64,000 bases of DNA from positions 124,001 through 188,000 of the forward strand of contig JACIYJ010000001.1 in NCBI GenBank assembly GCA_014360015.1. Direction: 5' to 3'. Both the position numbers and the translations under genes were made by a program. The stretch comes from Candidatus Aminicenantota bacterium. Lineage in GTDB: Bacteria > Acidobacteriota > Aminicenantia > Aminicenantales > Saccharicenantaceae. Shown here piece by piece: positions 26,911 through 35,738 of the stretch (the first letter of the stretch is position 1; every line of letters starts with the position of its first letter). The notes under the pieces were generated by a model. The model was not told where the DNA came from. It searched no databases and saw only the letters and a list, made by a program, of their open reading frames with translations.

Positions 26911-27417
26911 ATGGAAAAAGCACTCAGAGTAATTGAAGAGATGACCCGTTTGGGGATAATTAAGGCTTACGCCATCGGAGGCGGGATTGCCGCCACATAT
27001 TACATCGAGCCTATCCTGACCTATGACCTGGACATTTTCTTTATTCCGGTCAAAGAAGGCCTGGACGAACTCGCTCCAATTTACGATTTTGCCAGAAAGC
27101 GCGGCTATGTTGAAGAGGCCGAGGCTATAATTATTGAGGGTTTTCCTGTCCAGTTCATTCCAGCTTATAATGATCTCGTGCGCGAAGCGGTTGCCGAGGC
27201 GGCGACTGTAAAGTATCACAATATTGAGGTCAAGCTGGTTAGGGCAGAATACCTGACGGCGATTGCCCTGCAGACAGGCCGGGCGAAGGACCGGGAGCGA
27301 GCCCTCCGGCTTTTGGAGAGCGACGCCGTTGATCGGAATGTGCTTGTCAGGATACTCGAAAAATATGGGCTGTTGGATAAATTAAAAAAGCTTGAGGAAA
27401 ATATAGATGGAAAATAA
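26911..27417 (+). CDS. Nucleotidyltransferase-fold protein (AbiEii/MNT-like)
   Basis: This 168-residue protein starts with a nucleotidyltransferase core: GGGIAATYY, then a DLDIFF motif about a dozen residues later, matching the GG/GS-x(9-13)-DxD pattern of the family. A later acidic position could be in VQFIPAYNDL. AbiEii/AbiGii-type and MNT nucleotidyltransferases often act as toxin or antitoxin halves of two-gene modules. It overlaps a 53-residue basic gene by 11 bases, which fits such a pair. The surroundings are insertion-sequence debris. Toxin activity is inference. Confidence 0.7.
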   Translation: MEKALRVIEEMTRLGIIKAYAIGGGIAATYYIEPILTYDLDIFFIPVKEGLDELAPIYDFARKRGYVEEAEAIIIEGFPVQFIPAYNDLVREAVAEAATVKYHNIEVKLVRAEYLTAIALQTGRAKDRERALRLLESDAVDRNVLVRILEKYGLLDKLKKLEENIDGK

Positions 27418-27568
27418 GTCTCTAGATTATATTTTCGAGAAGGAGCGTCAGCGCCGGCGCCAGTTAGCTAAACTACCGTTTGAGAAGAAGATCGAGATCA
27501 TCGTCAAGCTTCAGCGGGTGGCTGCCGGTATCAAAAAAGATAAACGGCACAAGGTTTGGCCGATTTAA
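27407..27568 (+). CDS. Small basic protein translationally coupled to the nucleotidyltransferase
   Basis: A 53-residue frame starts at ATG 27407, overlapping the nucleotidyltransferase gene end by 11 bases. It contains EKERQRRRQLAKL, LPFEKKIEIIVKLQRVAAGI and a lysine-rich tail ending in KVWPI. It is highly charged and predicted helical. The pattern (short, overlapping, adjacent to a nucleotidyltransferase) recalls the second member of nucleotidyltransferase-containing two-gene modules, where short proteins with a similar LPFEKKI stretch are common. No function can be assigned from sequence alone. Confidence 0.6.
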   Translation: MENKSLDYIFEKERQRRRQLAKLPFEKKIEIIVKLQRVAAGIKKDKRHKVWPI

Positions 27569-27682
27569 GCCTGAATGGATAAATAGGAACCGCTGGCCTT
27601 TTGGGATATGTTCTATTCTATATCATTTTTCTGGGAGAAGTTCTTTTAATACAAAAGGGACGTTTGCCTCTGTGGCGAAAAT

Positions 27683-27711
27683 GGGGACGTGATATTTCGT
27701 CCCCTTCTTTT
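27683..27711 (+). terminator. Candidate intrinsic terminator
   Basis: A GGGGACG stem, an 8-base loop and a CGTCCCC stem are followed by TTCTTTT. The hairpin is strong and lies about 115 bases downstream of the small gene at 27407-27568, in the plus direction. Confidence 0.55.
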
Positions 27712-27770
27712 ATTCCTGCCACAAATATCAAATTTTGTGAGGCAGCCAGCACTCTCCCCTCGAAAAGAAG

Positions 27771-27987
27771 TGAAATACTCCCCAAAACTGGAGAGTGGGA
27801 TAAGGTGGAAAATGGCCTGCTGTAGCTTTTAAGGAGTTATGGCAAAATGGCCATTATGAAGATGAAACAATATGAAGCCGCATTTAAAGCCAGGGTAGCG
27901 CTGGATGAGGTTGAAGGAGAGAAAGCTGAACAGGTAGGTCGAAATTGCACCTTAAATAAGCCTATCTGCTGTCCAAAGAATGGGTAG
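27771..27987 (+). mobile_element. IS3-family element remnant (terminal sequence plus start of OrfA)
   Basis: The segment beginning TGAAATACTCCCCAAAACTG resembles the end of IS3/IS150-group elements. It is followed at ATG 27856 by a frame reading MKMKQYEAAFKARVALDEVE, the conserved start of IS3 OrfA, which decays after about 27 residues and stops at TAG 27985-27987. No OrfB is present. A second copy of the terminal segment lies at 59843-59930. Confidence 0.65.
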
Positions 27988-28030
27988 TACTTAAGTACCT
28001 CGGATTCTATTATTTAAAGGAGAAATTGCC

Positions 28031-30349
28031 TTAAGGTTGTGATTTCCTTATCTCAATATCTTTCTGGCGGGAGGGTGGGGTCACTTTGAGTTTGGTAATC
28101 TTGCCGCGGCGGACCTGGCCTTCCAGGACTGTTCGGTAAGGCGCATGAACCTTGAAATCCACTTCCCAGTCCTTTGGCCAGGCTGGGAGCAGGAAAATTT
28201 TGCGGCCATCAGTCTGAATAAGCATTGCCTGGACCGCCTTTAGCAGCAATCCGCCGTGGTCCTGGTCCGGAATCCAGTCATAGTTTGGCCCCCAGAAGGC
28301 AGGAAAGCGCGAGCCTTCATGCCATTTTCGAGCCCGGCCGACCACGTATTCCCGGGCCTGTTCAGTCAGGCCTAAGTAGGCCATAAAAATGTCGTCCTGG
28401 CGCCAGCCGAAGTTGCCTCGGTCCTGGCGGTGGTTAAGGGCCTCAATACCCAGCTCAATTCCCGGCCGTCCGACGGCAATGCGCCGATATGGAAAAACAG
28501 CATAGAGCTCAGGATTTTCTATGTTATTTTTGTTGGCGAATTTTTCGGCCGGAGCCAGCATCCTGACGCCATCAACCTCCTGCGTCGGAAGCTCCGGCAT
28601 TTTGTCATGCATTCTTTGCCACAGGGCTTTTTCTTGGGCGCTAACTTTATCCCCGGCCAGTTCCATCAACTTCTCAGTCACGGCCAGGATACCAGCAATC
28701 TCCGGCATCGGGTTGCGGCAGTCCCACCAGGTCTCAAGAGCCTGGGCCGGCTCGATGATGATTTTTCCCCGCTCGTCAACCCCGTAATGCTGGTCGTAGA
28801 AGGTGAGTATTTCATGCGCTAAAGGCAGCACCCTTTCTCTGAGCAGATTTTCGTCGAGCGTGTGTTCGTAATGCTCAAGCAGCATGAAAAGAAGCTCGAC
28901 CCCACCCTGCCATTCCCAGCGGTGCCAGCGGCTTTCGTTTTCCACCACGGTGCGCTTCTCGCGCGGCGTCCAGCCGTATGATTCATTGAAGGCTGCTCCC
29001 CAGAAATAGACGCACTCGTTGAAATATGCTCCGTCGTGACCAAAGTAATGACGCGTCCTGTATTTGGCCATCTCCAGCACGTCGCCGCAGTACATGCGGT
29101 AGAGTGGCTCCCGTAAATCAAAATCTCCTGAAGTGCACATGCTGATGTATGGCAGCCGAGTGTTCTGCCACCAATAACCGGGGCCCCAGCGCCGGTAATC
29201 GACGTCGCCCGGGCTGCCCGGGTTCGGGACAGTAAAGATTGAGCCGTTAAATTTTATCGGATACTGACCGCGGCCGGCGCAGGCGTTGATGAAGCGCTGC
29301 AGCACATAGGCGCGGGTCAAAACATAGGTGTCGTCGTTTGGACTTTTAGAATGAATATCAATCCAGCTCCGCTGCCAGAATTGCTGCCACCATTTGCGAT
29401 GAGCCCGGAAACGTGCCCGGTAAGAGATTCTTTCAGTTTCGGCGATTTTCTCGTCCACCGCCTTCAGCCATTCTTCCGGCGAAGAAGGATGTTTGGTCAG
29501 CACATAGATGCTGAACAGGTGAGAAGTTGAAGCCGGCGAGCGCAGGTGAAAATCATCCAGTTTTTTGCCTCTTTCTGCCTTGATGACCGCGCCAAAAGTT
29601 CGGTGTAGGATAGGGTCTTCCTGCTTGAAGCCTTCCATGTCTTGAAGCTGAGCGGCCAGAGCTGGGCCCACGGATTTCTTGTTATGATGGTACCATCCGA
29701 TGCGGTCAGTTAGTCCGCTGAGCACCGTGTCTGGCTCTACCACGGTAGGGAAATGTTTGTTGCCCGGCACGTAGTGGTCAAAATGAACATCGCTCACTTC
29801 AATACTCGGGAGTTCGTAGGGCTCGGTGCGCCAGAGCTCAATCGAAGCCGTGGCTTCCACCGGGCTCTTGCTTTTGGCCTCAACCTGGATAACCGGATGG
29901 TTGGCGTCAACCCACACGCGCAGGTCAACCCGTTTGTTCCCTTCGCCGAGGCTAATTTCTATGGACCCCTCGCTCAGGTTAAGCAGCTGCTTAAAGGCTT
30001 TTGAGGTAACAAGCGGGTTTGGGTTGAGTTTTACCCTGACCCGTCCGACCTTCAGCAGTCGGCAGTTATCTCCCCAGGAATCGGTTTTGCCGATGTAGAA
30101 AATCAGGTCGCCGCTTTCTTCCACCCAGACATTCAGCCCTATATCGCCGTTACCGCACGGCATGGTGCCCCAGGTATCCTTGCTCGGCGCATCCCACACC
30201 ACGTTGTATTTTTTAAGCGCAGTCAGCGGGTCATACCCCTGGCTTTTGCAGGCGAAAAAAATGGTTAGGATTGATAGTGAAAAAAATAGAAGCAGATAAT
30301 ATTTTCCCCAATTGTTCAATATCATTGATTTAATCTTAGATGTTATCAT
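28031..30349 (-). CDS. Lipoprotein glycoside hydrolase-like protein (DUF5703 / GH95-like)
   Basis: A 772-residue protein with a long N-terminal hydrophobic segment ending in a lipobox-like FFAC (Cys34), so probably lipid-anchored and exported. The N-terminal beta-domain carries the DUF5703 pattern YNVVWDAPSKDTWG, then GNGDIGLNVWVEESGDL and IGKTDSWGDN. The rest is an alpha/alpha-barrel region rich in tryptophan (GPGYWWQNTRLPY, NFGWRQDDIFMAYLGL), as in GH95-like glycosidases. It probably acts on a plant- or algae-type polysaccharide. The exact bond is unknown. A GGAGA ribosome site precedes the ATG. It stands alone between insertion-sequence debris and the cas locus. Confidence 0.75.
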   Translation of the reverse strand: MITSKIKSMILNNWGKYYLLLFFSLSILTIFFACKSQGYDPLTALKKYNVVWDAPSKDTWGTMPCGNGDIGLNVWVEESGDLIFYIGKTDSWGDNCRLLKVGRVRVKLNPNPLVTSKAFKQLLNLSEGSIEISLGEGNKRVDLRVWVDANHPVIQVEAKSKSPVEATASIELWRTEPYELPSIEVSDVHFDHYVPGNKHFPTVVEPDTVLSGLTDRIGWYHHNKKSVGPALAAQLQDMEGFKQEDPILHRTFGAVIKAERGKKLDDFHLRSPASTSHLFSIYVLTKHPSSPEEWLKAVDEKIAETERISYRARFRAHRKWWQQFWQRSWIDIHSKSPNDDTYVLTRAYVLQRFINACAGRGQYPIKFNGSIFTVPNPGSPGDVDYRRWGPGYWWQNTRLPYISMCTSGDFDLREPLYRMYCGDVLEMAKYRTRHYFGHDGAYFNECVYFWGAAFNESYGWTPREKRTVVENESRWHRWEWQGGVELLFMLLEHYEHTLDENLLRERVLPLAHEILTFYDQHYGVDERGKIIIEPAQALETWWDCRNPMPEIAGILAVTEKLMELAGDKVSAQEKALWQRMHDKMPELPTQEVDGVRMLAPAEKFANKNNIENPELYAVFPYRRIAVGRPGIELGIEALNHRQDRGNFGWRQDDIFMAYLGLTEQAREYVVGRARKWHEGSRFPAFWGPNYDWIPDQDHGGLLLKAVQAMLIQTDGRKIFLLPAWPKDWEVDFKVHAPYRTVLEGQVRRGKITKLKVTPPSRQKDIEIRKSQP

Positions 30350-30798
30350 TTGAGTTCTCCTTGCTCTTAAAATGCTCGATAATTAGAGAAAGGAGGCGCC
30401 CTGCTCACCCGTTCTTTTTATCTTATCTGCCCGATTTAAATGCCTTTCAGGGACGAGGCCTGCTTTTTATTTTTTAAGCTGTTTATTTTATCATAATCAA
30501 GTGGATATTAATGATAGTAAATTTTATGAATTGACACTTTCAAGGTTTAAAAAAGCAATTTAGCAAAGGAGGTTTCATCCCCTCCAGGGTTTTTTCGAAA
30601 TATTTTCCCTGAGTGTGTAAACAAGCATTTACATAGCCTCTTAATGTTAAAATATCAATTTTTCTTTTGTCATCATCCAGATTATTATTAAAATAAAAAT
30701 TGATGAGAGATAAGAGTGGCCGGCAAAAAAAATTTTTAATAGGGAACCGCAGAGTTCTCTTAGCAGAATTAAAAGAATATTGAAAAGGGATGAGGAAG
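30350..30798. other. Intergenic region between divergent glycoside hydrolase and WYL regulator genes
   Basis: About 450 AT-rich bases without a supported gene; the minus-strand open frame here has no recognisable features. Both flanking genes point away, so their promoters must lie inside. A TTGACA occurs at 30533-30538, but no good -10 follows at 16-18 bases. Confidence 0.5.
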
Positions 30799-31809
30799 AT
30801 GGAAAAAGGGAAGCAGACCAACTATGGTGGGGGCGGCAGGCTTGAAGAGATAAGGAGGACAGCCCGGATCTTAGATATAGTCCAGAATATTGCTATTGCT
30901 CCACGTAGATGGACCAGGAAAGCCTTGGCTGCGAAATATGAGGTCAGTGAGAGACAAATTCAAAAAGACCTGACTATAATACGGTACAGGCTCAATCTTG
31001 ATTTGGAAAACGAAGGAGATGGATACTTCTTCAAAAAAATTCCTAGATTACCAACGCTATCCTATACTTTTTCTGAGGCTATCGCCTTGCTTCTTGCGGC
31101 TCGCGTTGCCCAGACCTTGCCAGGAATTGATTCAGCTGAATTAGCTTCAGCTATTGCCCGTTTAGAATCACTCTTTCCTAAAGAGACTATCCCATTACTT
31201 AGAGAGGCCATCGATGATATTCCGGAATATTTTGCTGAAAGTGAAGATCGCCTAAAAAAGCTAACCCTCTTACACCGGGCACTGGCAGATAAAAAGCAGG
31301 TTAAAATTGTTTATAAAACTGCATCACGAGGAAATATGGTTTCAACCAGAATAGTAGAACCATATCGTATTATTCCCTATTTAAAAACGTGGATACTCAT
31401 AGCATTCTGTCATAGTAGAAAAGAAATTAGAGAATTTAATATCGATCGTATAGAAAAAGCTGAAATCTTAGATTCATCATATGAAATTCCCTCTGATTTT
31501 GATTTAGATTCATTTTTTGGAAATACCTGGGGTGTTTATAGGCAATGTTCGAGGCCGCCGGAAGAAGTTGAATTGGAATTTGAGCCTGAATCTGGTTGTT
31601 GGGTGGCTGAAGGGGTATGGCATAAGAGCCAAAAATTATATTTTGAGGACGACGGGAGGGTTCGCCTTAAATTATTTATAAGCGTCTCTCCAGATTTTAT
31701 CTGTTGGCTTCTTCATTTCGGGTGGAGAGTAAAGATTTTAAAACCCGAATGGCTAAAAAAAGAAGTAAAAAAGGAGCTAATGAAGGCTATAAAAAGCATC
31801 TGCAAGTGA
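30799..31809 (+). CDS. HTH/WYL-domain transcriptional regulator upstream of the cas operon
   Basis: A protein of about 336 residues. Residues about 10-75 form a DeoR-type helix-turn-helix (LAAKYEVSERQIQKDLTII). The central part is the WYL domain (residues about 150-220, with VEPYRIIPYLKTWILIAFCH and FNIDRIEKAEIL). The C-terminal part is the WCX extension. WYL proteins sense ligands, often nucleotides or nucleic-acid fragments, and frequently control CRISPR-Cas or other defence genes. It lies 215 bases upstream of cas6 on the same strand, so control of the cas operon is likely. An in-frame ATG at 30790 is an alternative start. Confidence 0.88.
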   Translation: MEKGKQTNYGGGGRLEEIRRTARILDIVQNIAIAPRRWTRKALAAKYEVSERQIQKDLTIIRYRLNLDLENEGDGYFFKKIPRLPTLSYTFSEAIALLLAARVAQTLPGIDSAELASAIARLESLFPKETIPLLREAIDDIPEYFAESEDRLKKLTLLHRALADKKQVKIVYKTASRGNMVSTRIVEPYRIIPYLKTWILIAFCHSRKEIREFNIDRIEKAEILDSSYEIPSDFDLDSFFGNTWGVYRQCSRPPEEVELEFEPESGCWVAEGVWHKSQKLYFEDDGRVRLKLFISVSPDFICWLLHFGWRVKILKPEWLKKEVKKELMKAIKSICK

Positions 31810-32024
31810 TTAATTATTTTTTAAAAAAAATAGTAGGTTATGGTTATTAGATTAGCTGCTTTGAGTTGTAGATGGCAGGTAAAAAATCGCTTGAACCGAG
31901 CAAATAAAATTTTTAAGATAAATTTTAGCTTGGGCAAAAAGAAGAAAAGTATATATATAAAAAGCCTCTTCAACATAGAGGCGGACGGGAAATGTTATTT
32001 TAATTTAGAAAGGGTTAATAAAAT

Positions 32025-32804
32025 ATGCGTCTTCGGATAAAATTCTCAGGAAAGAGCGAGGCAATTTCTCTTCCTTGCCACCACAATGAAATGCTTCAGG
32101 GGATTATTTATCATTACTTAAATGGACACCTTGCTGAGCGTTTACATGCAAATGGTATCAGGGACCCGGAAAGCAACCGAGGTCTTAAATTTTTTACCTT
32201 CTCAAGACTTATTTCTGCTAAAAAACCAACAATTGATCCTCAAAATAACATTATCAAATTTTATTTCCCCTTGACCTGGGTTATTGCCTCTCCTCTTCAA
32301 GAATTTATTGTTTCTCTTTATAATACTCTGAGGAAAAAGGGGGCAATTTATTTTTATGCTTCAGATGAACCTGAGAAACAGACGTTGCAACTTCTTAACG
32401 TTTGGTTGGAACCTCTTCCTTTATATAAACGCCCGGTTCTGGTTGAAACGTTGTCTCCTATTAGTGTTTACAGGACGGAGGAAAAAGAAAATAAAAATTA
32501 TACCCATTATTTTTCACCATCAGACCCTGAATTCAGTAATCTGATCATTATGAACCTGGTGCGTAAATATCGGACTTTGACAGGAAATAAGCTTTCGTTG
32601 AATGAGGGGGCTTATATAAAGCCGGTTAAGATACCAAGCCGTGAAAATATTCTTTATTTCAAAGACACGATTATTAAAGGTTGGTCAGGTATTTTTGAAT
32701 TATCAATTCCAAAAGAACTTTTTCCTCTGGCATTTTCCTGTGGCCTCGGAGCTAAAAACTCACAGGGATTCGGATGTATAAGCATTTGGAGAGGAAATCC
32801 ATGA
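32025..32804 (+). CDS. cas6: Cas6 CRISPR RNA endoribonuclease
   Basis: It cuts the array transcript within each repeat to release crRNAs. The 259-residue length and the two ferredoxin-like halves fit. The C-terminal glycine-rich loop GLGAKNSQGFG is the Cas6 hallmark, and the N-terminal His19/His20 pair (LPCHHNEML) is a candidate catalytic histidine site. The repeat ends in ATTGAAAC, the 8-nucleotide tag that Cas6 normally leaves on the crRNA 5' end. Its stop overlaps the cas8 start as ATGA. First gene of the cas operon. Confidence 0.92.
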   Translation: MRLRIKFSGKSEAISLPCHHNEMLQGIIYHYLNGHLAERLHANGIRDPESNRGLKFFTFSRLISAKKPTIDPQNNIIKFYFPLTWVIASPLQEFIVSLYNTLRKKGAIYFYASDEPEKQTLQLLNVWLEPLPLYKRPVLVETLSPISVYRTEEKENKNYTHYFSPSDPEFSNLIIMNLVRKYRTLTGNKLSLNEGAYIKPVKIPSRENILYFKDTIIKGWSGIFELSIPKELFPLAFSCGLGAKNSQGFGCISIWRGNP

Positions 32805-34030
32805 ATAATAATTCGATGATTTTATATCCGTCTAACTGGGTTTTTAATGCGGGTGTGATTGGGCTTCTCTTAACCAGAGAAAAAACTGGAGAAAAAATAG
32901 AAGATGATCTATTACCAAATGGTGCGTGTAAAATCTCTTGTGATTATTTTTCTCCGGTAAAAGTTTTAACTCGGCCGATATCCAAGGCGGTGATAAATCT
33001 GGTAAATGCATTAGTATCCGACGAAGATTTAGAAAAATGGCTGGATAATAAAGAAAATCGCAGCAAATATAAAAAGTTTCATACAGAATTAGGAGATTTC
33101 GGATATAAATTTGTTCGTGCGGGCAATATTCTTTTTAGTTCTGAAAGACCATATCAAAATCTTGTACAATTTCCCGAGTGGCAGTCGTACGAATATGCTG
33201 AATTAGTTGAAAATATACCAAGTCTCATAAGTGTTAGTTCTGGAGATATGTGTAATTTATGTTCCCAATACCATATATTGGTTATCAACCCAAAAAGTAA
33301 ATTGCAAATAAGGTTGACCAAACTACAATCGTCTCATTTAAAAAATCTTGGCCCATCTATTGGCGAGTTTCCGAACGGATTTTGGAATTTGAATGAAAGC
33401 CTAAGTTTATGTTTCTTATGTTCTTTTCTTTTGCTCCACCATCACCTGGCATTTACCAAACTTTCTGATGGCTCAGAAATGTTCATAAATACGCCTTCTT
33501 TTCAGATAACGTATTATCTCAACAAGTTCGCGAAGCAGGTTTTGGGTGTTTTATCGCCTAAAGAAATGCGAGATAAAAGAGATATTCTAGCTGTATCTGT
33601 AATTGAATATGCAACGAAGATTAAGGCCACCCTTGGCGTTTGGGCAGGGATGAATATTGAAATCATCACCAAATATGAAAAGCAAATTGATTTTTACAGT
33701 TTACCTTATGATATAGTACAACTTATTTCTGATCGTAAAATAGCTGGGCTTCTCAGCCAGATCGGTGAATTTAGTGTCTTGAATCACGTTCTGAATAAGG
33801 ATTTTTCCTGGCTTTTAGAGGTGGGATATCGCCTGTTTAGGATTAGTCTTAAGCCATACAGCGCATTGAAAACCACAGAAAAGAATTTTGTAAATAATAT
33901 TTTAAAACTTGATCATAATCGAAAAAATCCGGCCCGAGTAGCCGAGAAAATATTTCATCTTTATGGATTAATTGAAGAAAAGAAAAAAAGGAGGGAAAAA
34001 TATGAATACCTCAGTACCGCAAGAACCTAA
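32801..34030 (+). CDS. cas8b1: Type I-B Cas8b1/Cst1 (CXXC-CXXC family), Cascade large subunit without its usual C-terminus
   Basis: A 409-residue protein starting at ATG 32801, which overlaps the cas6 stop; a GGAGAGGA site precedes it. The N-terminus YPSNWVFNAGVIGLLLT is characteristic of the Cst1 family, and two CxxC pairs (MCNLCSQ and CFLCSFL) give the family its name. The large subunit recognises the PAM and holds the Cascade tail. Cst1 proteins usually continue into a helical C-terminal region; here the frame ends, and that region appears as the next gene, which overlaps by 29 bases in another frame. Confidence 0.88.
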   Translation: MNNNSMILYPSNWVFNAGVIGLLLTREKTGEKIEDDLLPNGACKISCDYFSPVKVLTRPISKAVINLVNALVSDEDLEKWLDNKENRSKYKKFHTELGDFGYKFVRAGNILFSSERPYQNLVQFPEWQSYEYAELVENIPSLISVSSGDMCNLCSQYHILVINPKSKLQIRLTKLQSSHLKNLGPSIGEFPNGFWNLNESLSLCFLCSFLLLHHHLAFTKLSDGSEMFINTPSFQITYYLNKFAKQVLGVLSPKEMRDKRDILAVSVIEYATKIKATLGVWAGMNIEIITKYEKQIDFYSLPYDIVQLISDRKIAGLLSQIGEFSVLNHVLNKDFSWLLEVGYRLFRISLKPYSALKTTEKNFVNNILKLDHNRKNPARVAEKIFHLYGLIEEKKKRREKYEYLSTART

Positions 34031-34520
34031 TTTGGAACAGAAAATTAGTGAACTTAAAAATCAGTTAATCGAAGGAAAGCCGAAATATGAGGATTTTCTT
34101 AAGACCTATCACAGCTTGAGAAAAATGTATAAGGAGTTTCAAGACTTACTTCAATGGGCAGCAGAAGACCATAGGGAGAAGGAGAAGGAATTTCAACGGC
34201 TTTATCATCAGGTAGCAGGCTGGAATGCTTCAGACATGATCGAGAATCTGAAGAAAACAGGATTGGCCTTGAAAAAGAGCCAGCCCATTAAAGATGCTTT
34301 TGACCGTCAGGGCTACCGTATTATGGAACTCGCAAGATCAGGGAAAAGGGAAGAAGTATTTCATGCTATGATGCGAATTTTTATGGCCGCTAAGAAAGAA
34401 TTTCCTGAAAGACTGGTTGAAGCATTTAAGCCCGCTTATAAGGAGGACCTTTTCAAAATATTTATTTTTTCTTTTCTTAGCGGCATCCTTGGGAATGAAG
34501 GTTATGAAAAAGAAGGCTAA
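34002..34520 (+). CDS. Separate small subunit (Cas11-like), homologous in pattern to the Cas8b1 C-terminal domain
   Basis: A 172-residue, almost entirely helical protein. It begins at ATG 34002, six bases after GGAGGG, inside the 3' end of cas8b1 in a different frame. The N-terminal half has coiled-coil character (KMYKEFQDLLQWAAEDHREK). The C-terminal half, with GYRIMELARSGKREEVFHAM, RIFMAAKKEFPERLVEAF and FIFSFLSGILGN, follows the pattern seen at the end of full-length Cas8b proteins. In other I-B systems Cas11 is made from an internal start inside cas8b. Here it seems to be its own gene. Homology needs a profile search; position between cas8 and cas7 supports a Cascade role. Confidence 0.65.
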   Translation: MNTSVPQEPNLEQKISELKNQLIEGKPKYEDFLKTYHSLRKMYKEFQDLLQWAAEDHREKEKEFQRLYHQVAGWNASDMIENLKKTGLALKKSQPIKDAFDRQGYRIMELARSGKREEVFHAMMRIFMAAKKEFPERLVEAFKPAYKEDLFKIFIFSFLSGILGNEGYEKEG

Positions 34521-34537
34521 AAAATAAGGAGGAAAAC

Positions 34538-35608
34538 ATGATCAACAGTAATATTCCTAAGAATGTAACAGTCACGATAATTTTTGATGGTGCGGCCCTT
34601 AACCGCGATGAAAAAATTGCCGGTAACATTCTCTCTATCAAAAAAATTGATGTGAACGGCGAAATTCGTTCTTTTATCGGCAAGCCGGCCATAAGGCATT
34701 ATCTGTTTCAAACGCTTCATCATCATGAGAAGTGGCTTCCGGCTCCAGTCGTTTTAAGAGGCAAAGGCGAACAGCAAACCATTCAATTTGATTTAAAAAA
34801 AGCCGACATTTTAGCCTACCCGGAGTTAGACCTTTTTGGTTATATGTTTACTATAGAAAAGGAGAATTCTTTAACTCGTAAGGCACCGTTAGGAATAACC
34901 AAAGCTATTTCCTTATGTCCATATCAAGGCGATCTGGCTTTTTACGCTAATCATGAGCTTGTTTGGCGGGGTCGTGAACAGGGAATTGATGATATCAACC
35001 CAAACTTATACACAAAAGAAGAGCATGTTTCTTTCTATAAAGTTTCCTTTTCAATTGACTCAAAGTTATTGGGTACAGATGTTTGGTTCCTTTCCAGTGA
35101 GCCGCAGGTCAAAAATAATAAACTTGTTCTGAACATATCGCAGGAAGATGTTAAAGAAATTGATGGACATTCAATCGGTGATAATAAATGGGAAACCCCT
35201 AACGGAGAGATCAGTTGGGAAAAAATCGGTGAAAAGAAATTTAAAGTTATTTTTATGCTTAATTCAGAAGAAAAGAAAGGAAGAATTGCTGCTGTTCTGA
35301 ACGCAATAAAATCTGGTCTTTATGCTCAGTCAAGCGGGGAAGCCAACACGATTATCCCTCTTTTTCTAATTGCCGGGGCATTGAAGGTTCCATCACCTGT
35401 TTTTCACCCTTACTTAGATTTGTATAAAGAAGATGGACAATGGAAGATTGTTGGGATTAGTGATGCTATAAATAATATGTGGATAGAAAATTATGATGGC
35501 GGTCCGATCGTTTATCTCCAGGATTGTGAAAGAATAAAAGTTGACTCAATTTATAAAGAGAAGACGATAAAAAGTTGGGCTTTATTCTTGGAAAAGCTCG
35601 GACTTTAA
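34538..35608 (+). CDS. cas7: Cas7 (Cst2/DevR family) Cascade backbone
   Basis: A 356-residue RAMP protein that coats the crRNA spacer in several copies. The N-terminal block with NILSIKKIDVNGEIRSFIGK and AIRHYLFQTLHHHEKW matches the Cst2/DevR start. The late ISWEKIGEKKFKVIF and GALKVPSPVFHPYLDLY also fit the family. AAGGAGG lies directly upstream of the ATG. It follows the small-subunit gene by 17 bases. About 130 bases separate it from cas5, the longest gap inside the Cascade gene cluster. Confidence 0.9.
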   Translation: MINSNIPKNVTVTIIFDGAALNRDEKIAGNILSIKKIDVNGEIRSFIGKPAIRHYLFQTLHHHEKWLPAPVVLRGKGEQQTIQFDLKKADILAYPELDLFGYMFTIEKENSLTRKAPLGITKAISLCPYQGDLAFYANHELVWRGREQGIDDINPNLYTKEEHVSFYKVSFSIDSKLLGTDVWFLSSEPQVKNNKLVLNISQEDVKEIDGHSIGDNKWETPNGEISWEKIGEKKFKVIFMLNSEEKKGRIAAVLNAIKSGLYAQSSGEANTIIPLFLIAGALKVPSPVFHPYLDLYKEDGQWKIVGISDAINNMWIENYDGGPIVYLQDCERIKVDSIYKEKTIKSWALFLEKLGL

Positions 35609-35738
35609 CTTATAGTGTCGAATTTTTAATAATTAAAAGAAGATAGTTATTTTAAAAGGGAAAAGGGAAAATTGAATGAGCTGTTAGCCGAATTAACAAA
35701 TCTAAACTTTATTTAAGGAACGGGGAAGGAAATAAGTG

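Noticed and set aside
31840..32040. 66-residue frame between the WYL regulator and cas6
   Set aside because: No motif, poor ribosome site, overlaps the cas6 start; probably promoter DNA.
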